From Chitinophagaceae bacterium (GTDB lineage: Bacteria > Bacteroidota > Bacteroidia > Chitinophagales > Chitinophagaceae), in the NCBI GenBank assembly GCA_016721085.1, contig JADKJI010000004.1, positions 62,001 through 126,000 of the forward strand: a stretch of DNA of 64,000 nt. The letters are read 5' to 3'. The position numbers and the translations under genes were made by a program. Shown here piece after piece: positions 19,563 through 28,218 of the stretch; within the stretch, counting starts at the first letter, position 1, and every line of letters starts with the position of its first letter. The notes under the pieces were generated by a model, which was not told where the DNA came from, searched no databases, and was given only the letters and a program-made list of their open reading frames with translations.

Positions 19563-20105
19563 ATGCAAAAGAAGAAAATAGCAACAGTATGGTTAGGAGG
19601 ATGCTCCGGATGCCATATGTCTTTGCTCGATATTGATGAGCGCATATTGGATTTGGTGAAACTGGCTGATATAGTGAAATGCCCGATTGTTGACGGTAAG
19701 GAATTACCCGAAGTGGATATTACTTTGGTTGAGGGCTCAGTGACCAGTGATGAACATGAAAGGGAGATACTTCATATTAGAAAGCAATCAAAATTTGTTG
19801 TGGCTTTGGGTGATTGTGCTGTAATGACAAATGTTACTGGTATGAGGAATTATTTCCATTTGCAGGATGTTATTGACACTGCTTATGTAAATGCTATAAG
19901 TAATGATAGGGAAGGCCAACTGCCTGATCATCCTGCTTTGCTTCGTTTGAATGATAAGGTGGTTCCATTGCAGGAAGTAATAAAGGTAGACTTTGTAATT
20001 CCAGGCTGTCCACCATCGGCTGATGTAATTTTCTATGTACTAAACGAATTCCTGAACGATCGGGTACCCGATTTGAGTGATGTTAAAAAATTGAGATATG
20101 GCTAG
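19563..20105 (+). CDS. hoxY: NAD-reducing [NiFe] hydrogenase small subunit HoxY
   Basis: A 180-residue small subunit carrying the proximal [4Fe-4S] cluster. Its four ligands are Cys14 and Cys17 (WLGGCSGCHMS), Cys85 (ALGDCAV) and Cys149 (IPGCPPSAD). No signal peptide or extra C-terminal cluster domain is present, as expected for a cytoplasmic group 3 enzyme. The gene overlaps hoxH by 8 bp, so the two hydrogenase subunits should be made together. Electrons from H2 at HoxH pass through this cluster to HoxU, HoxF and NAD. Confidence 0.96.
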   Translation: MQKKKIATVWLGGCSGCHMSLLDIDERILDLVKLADIVKCPIVDGKELPEVDITLVEGSVTSDEHEREILHIRKQSKFVVALGDCAVMTNVTGMRNYFHLQDVIDTAYVNAISNDREGQLPDHPALLRLNDKVVPLQEVIKVDFVIPGCPPSADVIFYVLNEFLNDRVPDLSDVKKLRYG

Positions 20106-21537
20106 TATTGAAAAAAGGAAGATTATCATATCACCTGTTACAAGAATTGAAGGACATGCAAGGATAACTATTCAGTTGGATGAAACCGGTGCTGTTGACG
20201 AAGCATTGTTCCATGTAAATGAATTCCGCGGCTTTGAGAAATTCTGCGAAGGAAGGATGTATACTGAAATGCCAACGATTACTCCGAGAATTTGTGGCAT
20301 TTGTCCTATCAGTCACTCCATAGCCAGTGTGAAAGCTTGTGAAATGATTCAGGGTATAAAACCTGCATATACCGGGAATCTTTTGAGAAGGTTGATTCAG
20401 TTAGGACAAAATATTTCATCGCATGCCCTTTCATTTTTTCATTTGTCTTCGCCTGATTTTTTGTTGGGGTACGACAGTGATCCGGCATCAAGGAATATCA
20501 TTGGAATTGCCAATCAGTTTCCAGATATAGCATTGAGAGGCATTCGACTCCGTAAGTTTGGTCAGGAGATTAGCGAGCGGATTACAGGTAAGAAGATACA
20601 TATAATGGGTATTGCGCCAGGTGGTATGGCAATGCCATTGACAGCAGAAAATCGTAAAGCTTTACTGGATTGGATTCCGGAAGCAAAAGAAACTGTAAGA
20701 ATCGGATTAGAAATCATCAAGAAGTTTCACAGAGAGAATGAAGCGATGGTAAAATCATTCGCAACTTCACCAACATTGTACCTTGGAATGATTGGGGAAA
20801 ATGGGGAACAGGAATTATATGATGGGAATCTTCGGTTTATTGATACTGATGGAACCATTCTTCAGGATCAATTAGATCCTAAACGGTATCTGGAGTTTAT
20901 AGCTGAAAGAAGTGTTAACTGGTCTTATCTAAAGTATCCATATTATAAACCATTTGGCTTTGATAAAGGGTTTTACAGGGTAGGCCCTTTGGCAAGACTG
21001 AATGTGGCGTCAAAGATGAAAACTCCTGAAGCTCAGGAAGAGTTTCTATTGTTCAAGGCTATTGGGAATGGCAAACCGGTTCATGGTACATTCTATTTTC
21101 ATTATGCACGATTGATTGAAGCACTTTGTAGTGTAGAGGAAGCTGAGATGCTATTGAATAATCCAGCAATTACATCAACAGATATTCAAACTCATGGAAG
21201 ATGGAATTATAACGAAGGCATTGGCTGTGCTGAAGCACCTCGCGGTACCTTGTTCCATCATTATATTACAGATGATACAGGTAAACTGAAGAATGTAAAC
21301 CTGCTTATAGCTACTGGACAGAACAATCCATCAATGAACCGTTCTATAACCGAAGTGGCCAAGCAATATATTCACGACGGCACTAAGGTGAGTGAGGGTA
21401 TGCTGAACCGTGTTGAATCGACCATACGTTGCTACGACCCATGCTTATCCTGCTCTACCCACGCTATTGGCCAGATGCCTATGGAGATAGACATTATTGA
21501 CAAGGATGGGAAGTTAGTAGACCATGTAATTCGTTGA
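20098..21537 (+). CDS. hoxH: NAD-reducing [NiFe] hydrogenase large subunit HoxH
   Basis: The 479-residue catalytic subunit holds the Ni-Fe(CN)2CO centre. Both ligand motifs are intact: RICGICP (Cys66, Cys69) near the N-terminus and DPCLSCSTH (Cys449, Cys452, ending at His455). Behind His455 lies a 24-residue tail, AIGQMPMEIDI to the end, which is normally cut off by a dedicated protease after nickel insertion; the HoxW-like gene at 22.2 kb is the obvious candidate. With HoxEFUY this fits a group 3d NAD-linked bidirectional hydrogenase, soluble and cytoplasmic. No hyp maturation genes lie in the window, so they must be elsewhere. Confidence 0.96.
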   Translation: MASIEKRKIIISPVTRIEGHARITIQLDETGAVDEALFHVNEFRGFEKFCEGRMYTEMPTITPRICGICPISHSIASVKACEMIQGIKPAYTGNLLRRLIQLGQNISSHALSFFHLSSPDFLLGYDSDPASRNIIGIANQFPDIALRGIRLRKFGQEISERITGKKIHIMGIAPGGMAMPLTAENRKALLDWIPEAKETVRIGLEIIKKFHRENEAMVKSFATSPTLYLGMIGENGEQELYDGNLRFIDTDGTILQDQLDPKRYLEFIAERSVNWSYLKYPYYKPFGFDKGFYRVGPLARLNVASKMKTPEAQEEFLLFKAIGNGKPVHGTFYFHYARLIEALCSVEEAEMLLNNPAITSTDIQTHGRWNYNEGIGCAEAPRGTLFHHYITDDTGKLKNVNLLIATGQNNPSMNRSITEVAKQYIHDGTKVSEGMLNRVESTIRCYDPCLSCSTHAIGQMPMEIDIIDKDGKLVDHVIR

Positions 21538-21636
21538 GCTGCGGACCATGATTTAAAGGATAATAGGATGTGAAGGATGGTTTATTGTAATTGAGTTTTT
21601 GATTTCTAATTATTAGTTTGTGTTTAAATTTTATTG

Positions 21637-21997
21637 TTATAGAACTCTTTTGAATTCTAATCTTGGGGAGCCGAAATTGATTAGAAGTCCGGTTTTCTTT
21701 TTATATGCTTCAAGATAGTTTATGGCTTGGGCTAAATGGCCATCTTCTAATTCTGTCACAGCTTTTATCTCAACCATTATTTCTCCTTCGATAAAGAAGT
21801 CTACTCTGCGCCTCGAGATTTCAACATTTCGGTAGAAAATTGGAAGCTCCATTTCTTTTCAAGAAATTAATTCCAGCCAGTTTTAATTCAATTTCTAATG
21901 CACGTTGGTAAACGACTTCCTGAAAACCATTCCCCAAACGGTTGTGTACTTCCATACCGCACCCAATAATTAGCTTCGTTATTTCCGCAAATAGCAT
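21637..21997 (-). CDS. GxxExxY family protein (frameshifted)
   Basis: Repaired, the product has ~119 residues. The start side (ATG at 21997) gives ITKLIIGCGMEVHNRLGNGF then QEVVYQRALEIELK, with the GxxExxY signature as G-F-Q-E-V-V-Y. The C-terminal frame (from 21852) gives MELPIFYRNVEISRRRVDF, IEGEIMVEIKAV and YKKKTGLLINFG, the usual end of the family. They join when one T is removed from the run of four at 21856-21859 (giving LKEMELPIFYR). The fold is PD-(D/E)xK-nuclease-like, but the function is unknown. It sits alone between the hox operon and hoxW, on the opposite strand to hox, and looks like a late insertion. Confidence 0.8.
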
Positions 21998-22204
21998 AAT
22001 AATTGGAATTTAGTCATATAGTGTTTTCATATAATTGCTCACTAAAAGTAGAAAGAAGCTCTCAAATAAAAGGTCTTTACAACTAGATCTTTATAAATCA
22101 AGTTGTATCAGGATTTTCAGACAAATTGTTTAGAAAAAATACTAAAACAAAAGCAACCATCCTGTATATCCCATTATCCTTTCCATCAAGGTCGAATTAG
22201 TATT

Positions 22205-22657
22205 CTACAATTTGTTTATCCAAGTCTTAATTAGAACGATTGCTTCTTTTGCTGTTTTCTCGGTATCGATTGAAAGGGTGTCGCCGGTATCGAAGTTGGA
22301 TCCGGGTATGGCGCAGAGGTAGAGGGAGAGGGTTTTATTGTAGAGTTTTTGGGAGAGTGTTTGAATCAATGATGCATTGACATGGTGTGAAGAAGAAACG
22401 GTCTGTTGAAGATTTTCTTGTAATGGTTCGAATTGAATTGTATCATTTGTAGCGGAGGCGTCTACTATTATTACATGGTCGTAATGCGACATTTCTTCAA
22501 TCATTTCAACTTGCAGCTGCTGGACAATAATAGTAGTAGTTCCTGGTAGATTTAATTTCTCCATCTTTTCACATACATAGGCTCCAACACCATCATCTGA
22601 GCGAAGCGTATTACCGATTCCAACTATTAATAATTTCATTTTTGGAGAAGTACTCAT
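22205..22657 (-). CDS. hoxW: Hydrogenase maturation protease, HoxW/HycI type
   Basis: The 150 residues match the nickel-sensing endopeptidases that trim hydrogenase large subunits. The signature is VGIGNTLRSDDGVGAYV near the start; metal ligands are probably the acidic residue in SDDG (21-22), Asp66 (VIIVDAS) and His91/His92 (SSSHHVNASL). The start could be ATG 22657 or 22639; the latter gives MKLLIVGIGN, the usual beginning. Its target should be the HoxH tail 0.7 kb away. It is transcribed against the hox operon and separated from it by the GxxExxY gene, so it has its own promoter. Confidence 0.9.
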   Translation of the reverse strand: MSTSPKMKLLIVGIGNTLRSDDGVGAYVCEKMEKLNLPGTTTIIVQQLQVEMIEEMSHYDHVIIVDASATNDTIQFEPLQENLQQTVSSSHHVNASLIQTLSQKLYNKTLSLYLCAIPGSNFDTGDTLSIDTEKTAKEAIVLIKTWINKL

Positions 22658-22742
22658 AAAAATGGGGCAATGACAGGAATTTTTATTACTGCTTAGAATA
22701 TTTAAAAGTAAGGAGAAAGGCGGAGTAAAAGGTTATGGTGGG

Positions 22743-22914
22743 GATGTCGCGAGATGACATCTCGAGGTGGTTTTCCCAGAATTTTTAAGGAAAAAACGGT
22801 TGTGTGGGGGTGAAATCATCTGGGGGAGTCCATCTCCCGAGATGTCATCTCCCAGGATGACTTCTCGGGAGATGACTTCCTCCAGGATGTCAACCTGGGA
22901 GATGTCAACCTGTG
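22743..22914 (+). repeat. Half-site mosaic repeat, copy A
   Basis: A noncoding element in the 420-bp gap between hoxW and the OmpA gene. A core, tttttaaggaaaaaacggtt (with flanking bases to ~22812), leads into an array from 22826 to 22913. After a 13-bp leader come five 15-bp units: GAGATGTCATCTCCC, AGGATGACTTCTCGG, GAGATGACTTCCTCC, AGGATGTCAACCTGG and GAGATGTCAACCTGT. A related palindrome gagatgacatctc lies at 22751. The same core and array occur inverted at 37582-37740. Frames through it give five-residue repeats such as REMTS, but no ribosome site or continuing protein, so they are not called as genes. Confidence 0.85.
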
Positions 22915-23080
22915 TTGTAAAAGATTCTTCATTTCCATCCCTCAATTCCTTGCGCAAACAACAGAAAACCAATTATTTAATAGTTCCAACCTCATTCTTC
23001 TTCATAAAGTCCTCAAAAATATTTTATCAGTTTCTCCGTTTATAGTGAGTAATATCCTTAGAAAACCAAATCCCAAACCC

Positions 23081-24592
23081 ATGAAAAGAACCGGAATTCT
23101 CGCCGTTTCTTGTCTTTTACTGATATCCCTTAACAGCCAAGCACAGTTGCGTACCGCCATAGTCGGTGGCGTTCAACAAAGCTCCGTGCCAGGAAATAAT
23201 AGCACAGGCTGGGATACAATCTCCTACAATTATAGCAGCCGTAATGGTATCAGGGCCGGCATCCTGGTAGATATACCATTTTCATCGCATTCTAAATTAG
23301 GATTGCAATCAGGCCTCTATTATACCAATAAAGGAAGAAACTTCTCTGCAAAATTCGATACAGCATCAAGCACTTTGTCTCATGCTACCGGTAAACAATA
23401 TGTGAATAATCTTGAAATTCCACTGAACCTGGTATTGAAACTGAAACTGGGTAAGAAAACCAACCTCGTAATGGGTGCTGGTCCTTACGCATCCTTTCTT
23501 TTCAGCGGATTGGAACAACGAACCATCACTAATAAAGACGGTTCCCTTCAATCTCTTGAGAATACCGATATGAAAATCACTACCGCTCCGGGTATGTATA
23601 ATAACATTGAATATGGTGTGAACGGTACTTTAGGTTTTGAATTCGGTCGCTTTATTGTTTCAGGCCACTATAGTGAAGGACTTAGTGATTTCTATAGTAA
23701 TGGAAATGCTGGTGCAGCCTTTAAGCATCGTACTATGGGTGCTTCTGTAGGATTCTATTTATCAAAAGCTTCGAAAAGAACTGAAAAAGTACGAGACAGA
23801 GATAAAGATGGCATTCCAGATAGTAAGGATATATGCCCAGATGTTCGCGGCATTGAAAAATACAATGGTTGTCCTATTCCAGATCGTGATAAAGATGGAG
23901 TGAACGATGAACTGGATGTTTGTCCAGATGAACCAGGCATAGAAAAGTATGCCGGTTGTGCTATCCCCGATTCAGATAATGATGGCGTTAATAATGAAGA
24001 AGATCATTGTCCTGATATTCCTGGTTCACCAAAATATCATGGATGTCCAATACCTGATTCAGACAAAGATGGTATCAATGACGAAGAAGATAAGTGCCCA
24101 GATGTAAAAGGTCTTGCAAAATATGGCGGTTGCCCAATACCTGATACTGATAATGATGGCGTGAATGATGAGCAGGATAAATGCCCTACTGTAAAAGGCC
24201 TTAAGACTAACAAAGGATGTCCCCCTGTTAAGAAAGAGATCGTTCAAAAAGTAAATAGTGCAGCAAGAAGAATTCATTTTAACTATAAGAGCGTACTGTT
24301 AACTGAACCTTCTAAAAAAGTACTTCTGGAAGTAGTGAAACTCTTGAAGGATAATCCTGAATTAAATGTATCTATTGAAGGGCATACAAGTATTGACGGT
24401 AATCCAGCTAATCATGACAAACTTTCTGAAGCAAGGGCCTATAGTGTGAAGATATATCTAGAATCAAAGGGAATTGCTCCAGACAGATTAAGTCATATTG
24501 GATATGGTGCTTCTAAACCATTAGTGAAAGGTTCAACAGAAGCTGCCTATGCGAGGAATAGAAGAGTTGAAATGATATTGAGTAATAACTGA
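23081..24592 (+). CDS. OmpA-family outer-membrane protein with TSP3 repeats
   Basis: 503 residues from ATG 23081, chosen because it begins the signal peptide MKRTGILAVSCLLLISLNSQAQ; the frame also opens at 23045. Residues ~25-225 form a predicted eight-strand barrel. About five thrombospondin-3-like Ca-binding repeats follow (DRDKDGIPDSKDICPDV, DSDNDGVNNEEDHCPDI and so on, ~235-385). The C-terminal OmpA domain (~395-503) has IEGHTSIDGNPANHDKLSEARA, the peptidoglycan-binding signature. The protein should anchor the outer membrane to the cell wall. It stands alone and is followed by a strong terminator. Confidence 0.93.
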   Translation: MKRTGILAVSCLLLISLNSQAQLRTAIVGGVQQSSVPGNNSTGWDTISYNYSSRNGIRAGILVDIPFSSHSKLGLQSGLYYTNKGRNFSAKFDTASSTLSHATGKQYVNNLEIPLNLVLKLKLGKKTNLVMGAGPYASFLFSGLEQRTITNKDGSLQSLENTDMKITTAPGMYNNIEYGVNGTLGFEFGRFIVSGHYSEGLSDFYSNGNAGAAFKHRTMGASVGFYLSKASKRTEKVRDRDKDGIPDSKDICPDVRGIEKYNGCPIPDRDKDGVNDELDVCPDEPGIEKYAGCAIPDSDNDGVNNEEDHCPDIPGSPKYHGCPIPDSDKDGINDEEDKCPDVKGLAKYGGCPIPDTDNDGVNDEQDKCPTVKGLKTNKGCPPVKKEIVQKVNSAARRIHFNYKSVLLTEPSKKVLLEVVKLLKDNPELNVSIEGHTSIDGNPANHDKLSEARAYSVKIYLESKGIAPDRLSHIGYGASKPLVKGSTEAAYARNRRVEMILSNN

Positions 24593-24611
24593 TAGTCTAT
24601 TATACCACTGC

Positions 24612-24646
24612 AAAAAAAGCCCTTCACAATTAAGTGAGGGGCTTTT
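24612..24646 (+). terminator. Rho-independent terminator of the OmpA gene
   Basis: Arms aaaagcccttcac (24615-24627) and gtgaggggctttt (24634-24646) pair over 13 positions, one of them a G-T pair, with a 6-base loop. It begins 19 bp after the OmpA stop codon. Confidence 0.88.
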
Positions 24647-24937
24647 GATTTATAGGATTAAGTCGGGAAATGTTCATTATCAATCCTTAAGAATGAATGT
24701 CGTCTGAGTCCTTAATTATGAAGGTTTTTCATTTAGGCATACTGATTAAAATCATATGCATTCTCTGAATAAGTTGCAAACTTTGCCTTATGTCGATTTT
24801 TGCGAAAATCATCCGACGTCCAACCTAATATTATTCTCTCCACTCCCAACTCATTACAATGGGAATAGAAAGGGTTATTATACTGTGTAACCCCCAACTT
24901 ATTACTTACAACTTATAACGTATAATTTTTACGCGCC
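24647..24937 (+). other. Leader region of the tryptophanase gene
   Basis: With the terminator this makes a gap of 345 bp without a gene. It must contain the tryptophanase promoter, though none could be assigned with confidence. A short hairpin (gggtta at 24872, taaccc at 24888) lies 45 bp before the start. No TnaC-like leader peptide with a critical Trp codon was seen. Confidence 0.4.
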
Positions 24938-26308
24938 ATGAAAACTATCATTGAGCCCTTCCGGATAAAATCCGTGGAGCCATTGCTGTTTACAACAAAA
25001 GAGCAACGGAAAGAACTATTACAAAAAGCTTTTTATAATCCCTTTCTTCTTCATGCAGATGATGTAATGATTGATCTGCTTACCGACAGCGGTACCAGTG
25101 CCATGAGCAGTGCCCAATGGGCAGGTATCATGCTGGGAGATGAATCGTATGCAGGAAGTAAAAGCTTTTATCATTTTGAATCTACTATTCAGCAGCTTAC
25201 AGGTATGCCGCTGGTAATACCCACGCATCAGGGACGAGCATCAGAAAAAATCCTGTTTTCCATTGTTGGGGGAAAAGGGAAATATATAGTGAGCAATACA
25301 CTATTCGATACTACCCGTGCTAACATAGAATATAGCGGGGCCGAAGGTGTTGATTTTTTGTGTGAAGAAGGAAAGCATCCTTCAATACCAGCACCTTTCA
25401 AAGGGAATATGGATGTGGAAGCGTTTGAGAAATTCATACAGGAAAAAGGTGCAGCCAATATTCCTTTGTGTATGGTTACTGTTACGAATAATTCAGGTGG
25501 CGGACAGCCAGTAAGTATGGCAAACATTAAGGCAGTAAAAGCAGTTTGCTCTAAATATTCTATTCCTCTCTTTATTGATGCCTGCCGTTTTGCAGAAAAC
25601 TGTTATTTCATAAAGCTGCGTGAAGAAGGATATTCAGATAAATCTGTTGAGAGTATTGCCCATGAATTATTCTCTTATGCCGATGGATGTACCATGAGTG
25701 CTAAGAAAGATGCCTTTGCCAATATCGGTGGTTTTCTGGCTATGTATAATGTAGAGTTGGCAAAGCAATGTCGAAACCTGCTTGTCATCACCGAAGGATT
25801 TCCAACTTATGGTGGATTAGCTGGTCGTGATCTTGAAGCCATTGCTATTGGGCTAAATGAAGTGATGGATGAACACTATCTGCAATACAGGATAAGAAGC
25901 ATTGAATACCTCACTGAGAAATTAGTGGCTGCAGGAGTTCCTGTAATGCAACCTGCGGGCGGACATGCAGTGTATCTCGATGCAAAGGCTTTTTTACCGC
26001 ATGTTCCTGTTGATCAATATCCGGGGCAAGCATTGATAGGCGCACTTTATGTTGAAGGAGGAATAAGAAGTGTTGAGATAGGCTCTCTCATGTTTGGGAA
26101 ATATGATGCAGATGGAAAATTGATTCCTGCTATGATGGAATTAGTTCGATTAGCAATTCCTCGTCGGGTATATACACAAAGCCATATCGATTATGTGGCA
26201 GAAGTGATACTGGAAGTATTTGAAAAGCGAAATCAGATTCGCGGATTAGAGATTGTTGAAGAAGCTCCGGCGCTTCGTCATTTCACAGCAAAATTAAAAC
26301 CACTTTAA
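24938..26308 (+). CDS. tnaA: Tryptophanase (tryptophan indole-lyase)
   Basis: A 456-residue PLP enzyme that cleaves tryptophan to indole, pyruvate and ammonia. Conserved blocks include DLLTDSGTSAMSSAQWAG, PTHQGRASEK, and TMSAKKD with the PLP lysine at 256/257. Two points favour tryptophan over tyrosine: the substrate-pocket segment reads GIRSVEIGSLMFG, as in E. coli TnaA (VEIGS), and the C-terminus ends LRHFTAKLKPL, matching the TnaA end with its His. The downstream paralogue differs at both. The gene starts the tnaA-tpl pair, with a 15-bp gap between them. No tryptophan permease lies nearby. Confidence 0.92.
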   Translation: MKTIIEPFRIKSVEPLLFTTKEQRKELLQKAFYNPFLLHADDVMIDLLTDSGTSAMSSAQWAGIMLGDESYAGSKSFYHFESTIQQLTGMPLVIPTHQGRASEKILFSIVGGKGKYIVSNTLFDTTRANIEYSGAEGVDFLCEEGKHPSIPAPFKGNMDVEAFEKFIQEKGAANIPLCMVTVTNNSGGGQPVSMANIKAVKAVCSKYSIPLFIDACRFAENCYFIKLREEGYSDKSVESIAHELFSYADGCTMSAKKDAFANIGGFLAMYNVELAKQCRNLLVITEGFPTYGGLAGRDLEAIAIGLNEVMDEHYLQYRIRSIEYLTEKLVAAGVPVMQPAGGHAVYLDAKAFLPHVPVDQYPGQALIGALYVEGGIRSVEIGSLMFGKYDADGKLIPAMMELVRLAIPRRVYTQSHIDYVAEVILEVFEKRNQIRGLEIVEEAPALRHFTAKLKPL

Positions 26309-26323
26309 TAAACTATTTAAGCG

Positions 26324-27643
26324 ATGCATATGAAAAATATTAGACACAGTTGGGCTGAGCCCTATAAGATAAAAATGGTAGAACTACTTACCATGACTAC
26401 AGCAGCACAAAGAAAGAAAGCATTGGTTGCTGCAGGATATAATACCTTCTTATTGAAATCGGAGCAGGTTTATATTGATTTACTTACCGATAGCGGAACA
26501 TCAGCCATGAGCGATCGCCAGTGGGCGGGAATGATGTTAGGCGATGAAGCCTATGCCGGAAGCCGGAATTTTTATCATCTGGAAGAAGTGGTACAGCAGA
26601 CTTATGGTTATAAATACCTGGTACCAACACACCAGGGCAGAGGGGCTGAGAATATTCTTTCAAAAGTCTTGATTAAAAAAGGCGACATTATTCCGGGTAA
26701 TATGTACTTCACCACTACCCGCCTGCATCAGGAATTAGCTGGTGGTAAGTTTGAAGATGTGATTATTGATGAAGCGCATAACCCAGAAAGTGAATTTCCA
26801 TTTAAAGGGAATATCGATTTGGATAAGCTTGACAGGTTAGTGAAGAAGTATGGAGCTAAGCGTATTCCTTATGTAAGTATGGCAACAAGCGTGAATATGG
26901 CCGGGGGACAACCGATAAGCATGGCTAATCTGAAAGCGTTAAGAGCTTATACAAAAAGGCATGGCATTAAAGTGATTCATGACATGACACGTGTAGCAGA
27001 GAATGCTTATTTTATTAAGGAAAGAGAAAAAGGATATAAAGACAAATCCATTAGGCAAATTGTAAAAGAGATATGTTCTTATACCGATGGAGCTACAATG
27101 AGCGCTAAGAAAGATGCTTTGGTTAATATCGGTGGCTTCCTTGCTGTAAATGATTGGGATGTTTTTGAAGAAGCACGCAACCTTGTTGTTGTATATGAAG
27201 GATTGCATACTTATGGAGGATTGGCAGGAAGGGATATGGAAGCAATGGCAATCGGAATTGGTGAAAGTGTAGACGACGATCATATACGTGCCCGCGTAGG
27301 ACAAGTCATTTATCTGGGACAAAAGATGATTGAGTATGATATTCCTATTGTAAGACCAATTGGTGGGCATGGCATTTTTGTGGATGCGAAAAAATTCCTT
27401 CCACATATTCCTCAGGAGCAATATCCTGCTCAAACCCTTGCTGCTGAAATCTATCTCGACTCTGGTGTACGAACAATGGAGCGTGGGGTAGTATCTGCTG
27501 GTCGTAAAGCTGATGGCAGCAACTACTATCCAAAACTCGAATTAGTTCGTTTTACCATCCCCCGTCGTGTATATACCCAGGCACATATGGATGTGATCGC
27601 TGAATCCACCGCCCGTGCGCATTTAACAAAGCATTCCCCATAA
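26324..27643 (+). CDS. Tyrosine phenol-lyase-like beta-eliminating lyase, short C-terminus
   Basis: 439 residues from ATG 26324 (a second ATG at 26330 is equally possible). It is a paralogue of the preceding tryptophanase but closer to tyrosine phenol-lyase: NTFLLKSEQVYIDLLTDSGT, DRQWAGMMLGDEAYAGS, PTHQGRGAENIL, GNMYFTTTR. The pocket segment reads GVRTMERGVVSAG, where the Arg after Glu corresponds to Arg381 of the Citrobacter enzyme, which binds the phenol ring. The chain stops after MDVIAESTARAHL and lacks the last ~20 residues, which in Citrobacter include Phe448 and Phe449 of the pocket. Neither other frame supplies them. The activity may be tyrosine cleavage or something altered. Confidence 0.8.
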   Translation: MHMKNIRHSWAEPYKIKMVELLTMTTAAQRKKALVAAGYNTFLLKSEQVYIDLLTDSGTSAMSDRQWAGMMLGDEAYAGSRNFYHLEEVVQQTYGYKYLVPTHQGRGAENILSKVLIKKGDIIPGNMYFTTTRLHQELAGGKFEDVIIDEAHNPESEFPFKGNIDLDKLDRLVKKYGAKRIPYVSMATSVNMAGGQPISMANLKALRAYTKRHGIKVIHDMTRVAENAYFIKEREKGYKDKSIRQIVKEICSYTDGATMSAKKDALVNIGGFLAVNDWDVFEEARNLVVVYEGLHTYGGLAGRDMEAMAIGIGESVDDDHIRARVGQVIYLGQKMIEYDIPIVRPIGGHGIFVDAKKFLPHIPQEQYPAQTLAAEIYLDSGVRTMERGVVSAGRKADGSNYYPKLELVRFTIPRRVYTQAHMDVIAESTARAHLTKHSP

Positions 27644-27660
27644 TAGGTCTATCTTTAAGA

Positions 27661-28071
27661 ATGTTGAACATTGTAGATGTTGTTGTGGCCGACAAAAACC
27701 TAGCCACTATGTTGAGAGGTGTTAAAGCAGCAGGCTTAGAAATTGAGTTAGCGAAAGCGGGTCCTTATACGGTGTTTGCACCTACAGACCTTGCATTTGG
27801 ACAATTATCAAATGGAACAGTGGCTAATCTGCTAAAGCCGGAGAATAAGATTCGATTGGCTGGTATTCTTAATAGTCATGTTACAATTGGAAAGCTGAAC
27901 TTTAAGGATCTTAAAGATGGACAGCTATTGAAAACCATCAATGGTAAGGAACTTCTTATAAAAGTATCCAATGGAAAAGTAACTGTTAATGGAGCTACAT
28001 TGCAAGGTCGCGATAGCGAAGCCTCCAATGGAGTAGTGCATTCACTCGATGCGGTTTTGTCAATGAACTAA
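27661..28071 (+). CDS. Fasciclin (FAS1) domain protein
   Basis: 136 residues, a single FAS1 domain: NIVDVVVADKNLATMLRGVKAAG, GPYTVFAPTDLAFGQL (the H1 motif region), LNSHVTIGK, and VNGATLQGRDSEASNGVVHSLDAVL (H2 region). No signal peptide is visible, whereas most bacterial FAS1 proteins are secreted; it may therefore be cytoplasmic or use another route. The gene starts 17 bp after the lyase stop and could be co-transcribed with it, but no functional link is known. Confidence 0.88.
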   Translation: MLNIVDVVVADKNLATMLRGVKAAGLEIELAKAGPYTVFAPTDLAFGQLSNGTVANLLKPENKIRLAGILNSHVTIGKLNFKDLKDGQLLKTINGKELLIKVSNGKVTVNGATLQGRDSEASNGVVHSLDAVLSMN

Positions 28072-28218
28072 GCAAGAATTAGGCTTTGCATTTAAATATA
28101 TATTCAAACAGGTAATACTACCTTAAGTCTGTTTGTTCTGTTTTCCTTTCTATAAAAAAACTCTTCCTTTATTTCCCCTGTTAAGCTCTCACCAATAATG
28201 TCCATTAAATAATTATTT

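Noticed and set aside
22733..23045. Overlapping open frames with pentapeptide repeats (REMTS type)
   Set aside because: They arise from the 15-bp array, which is open in all frames. No ribosome site, conserved flank or family match supports translation.
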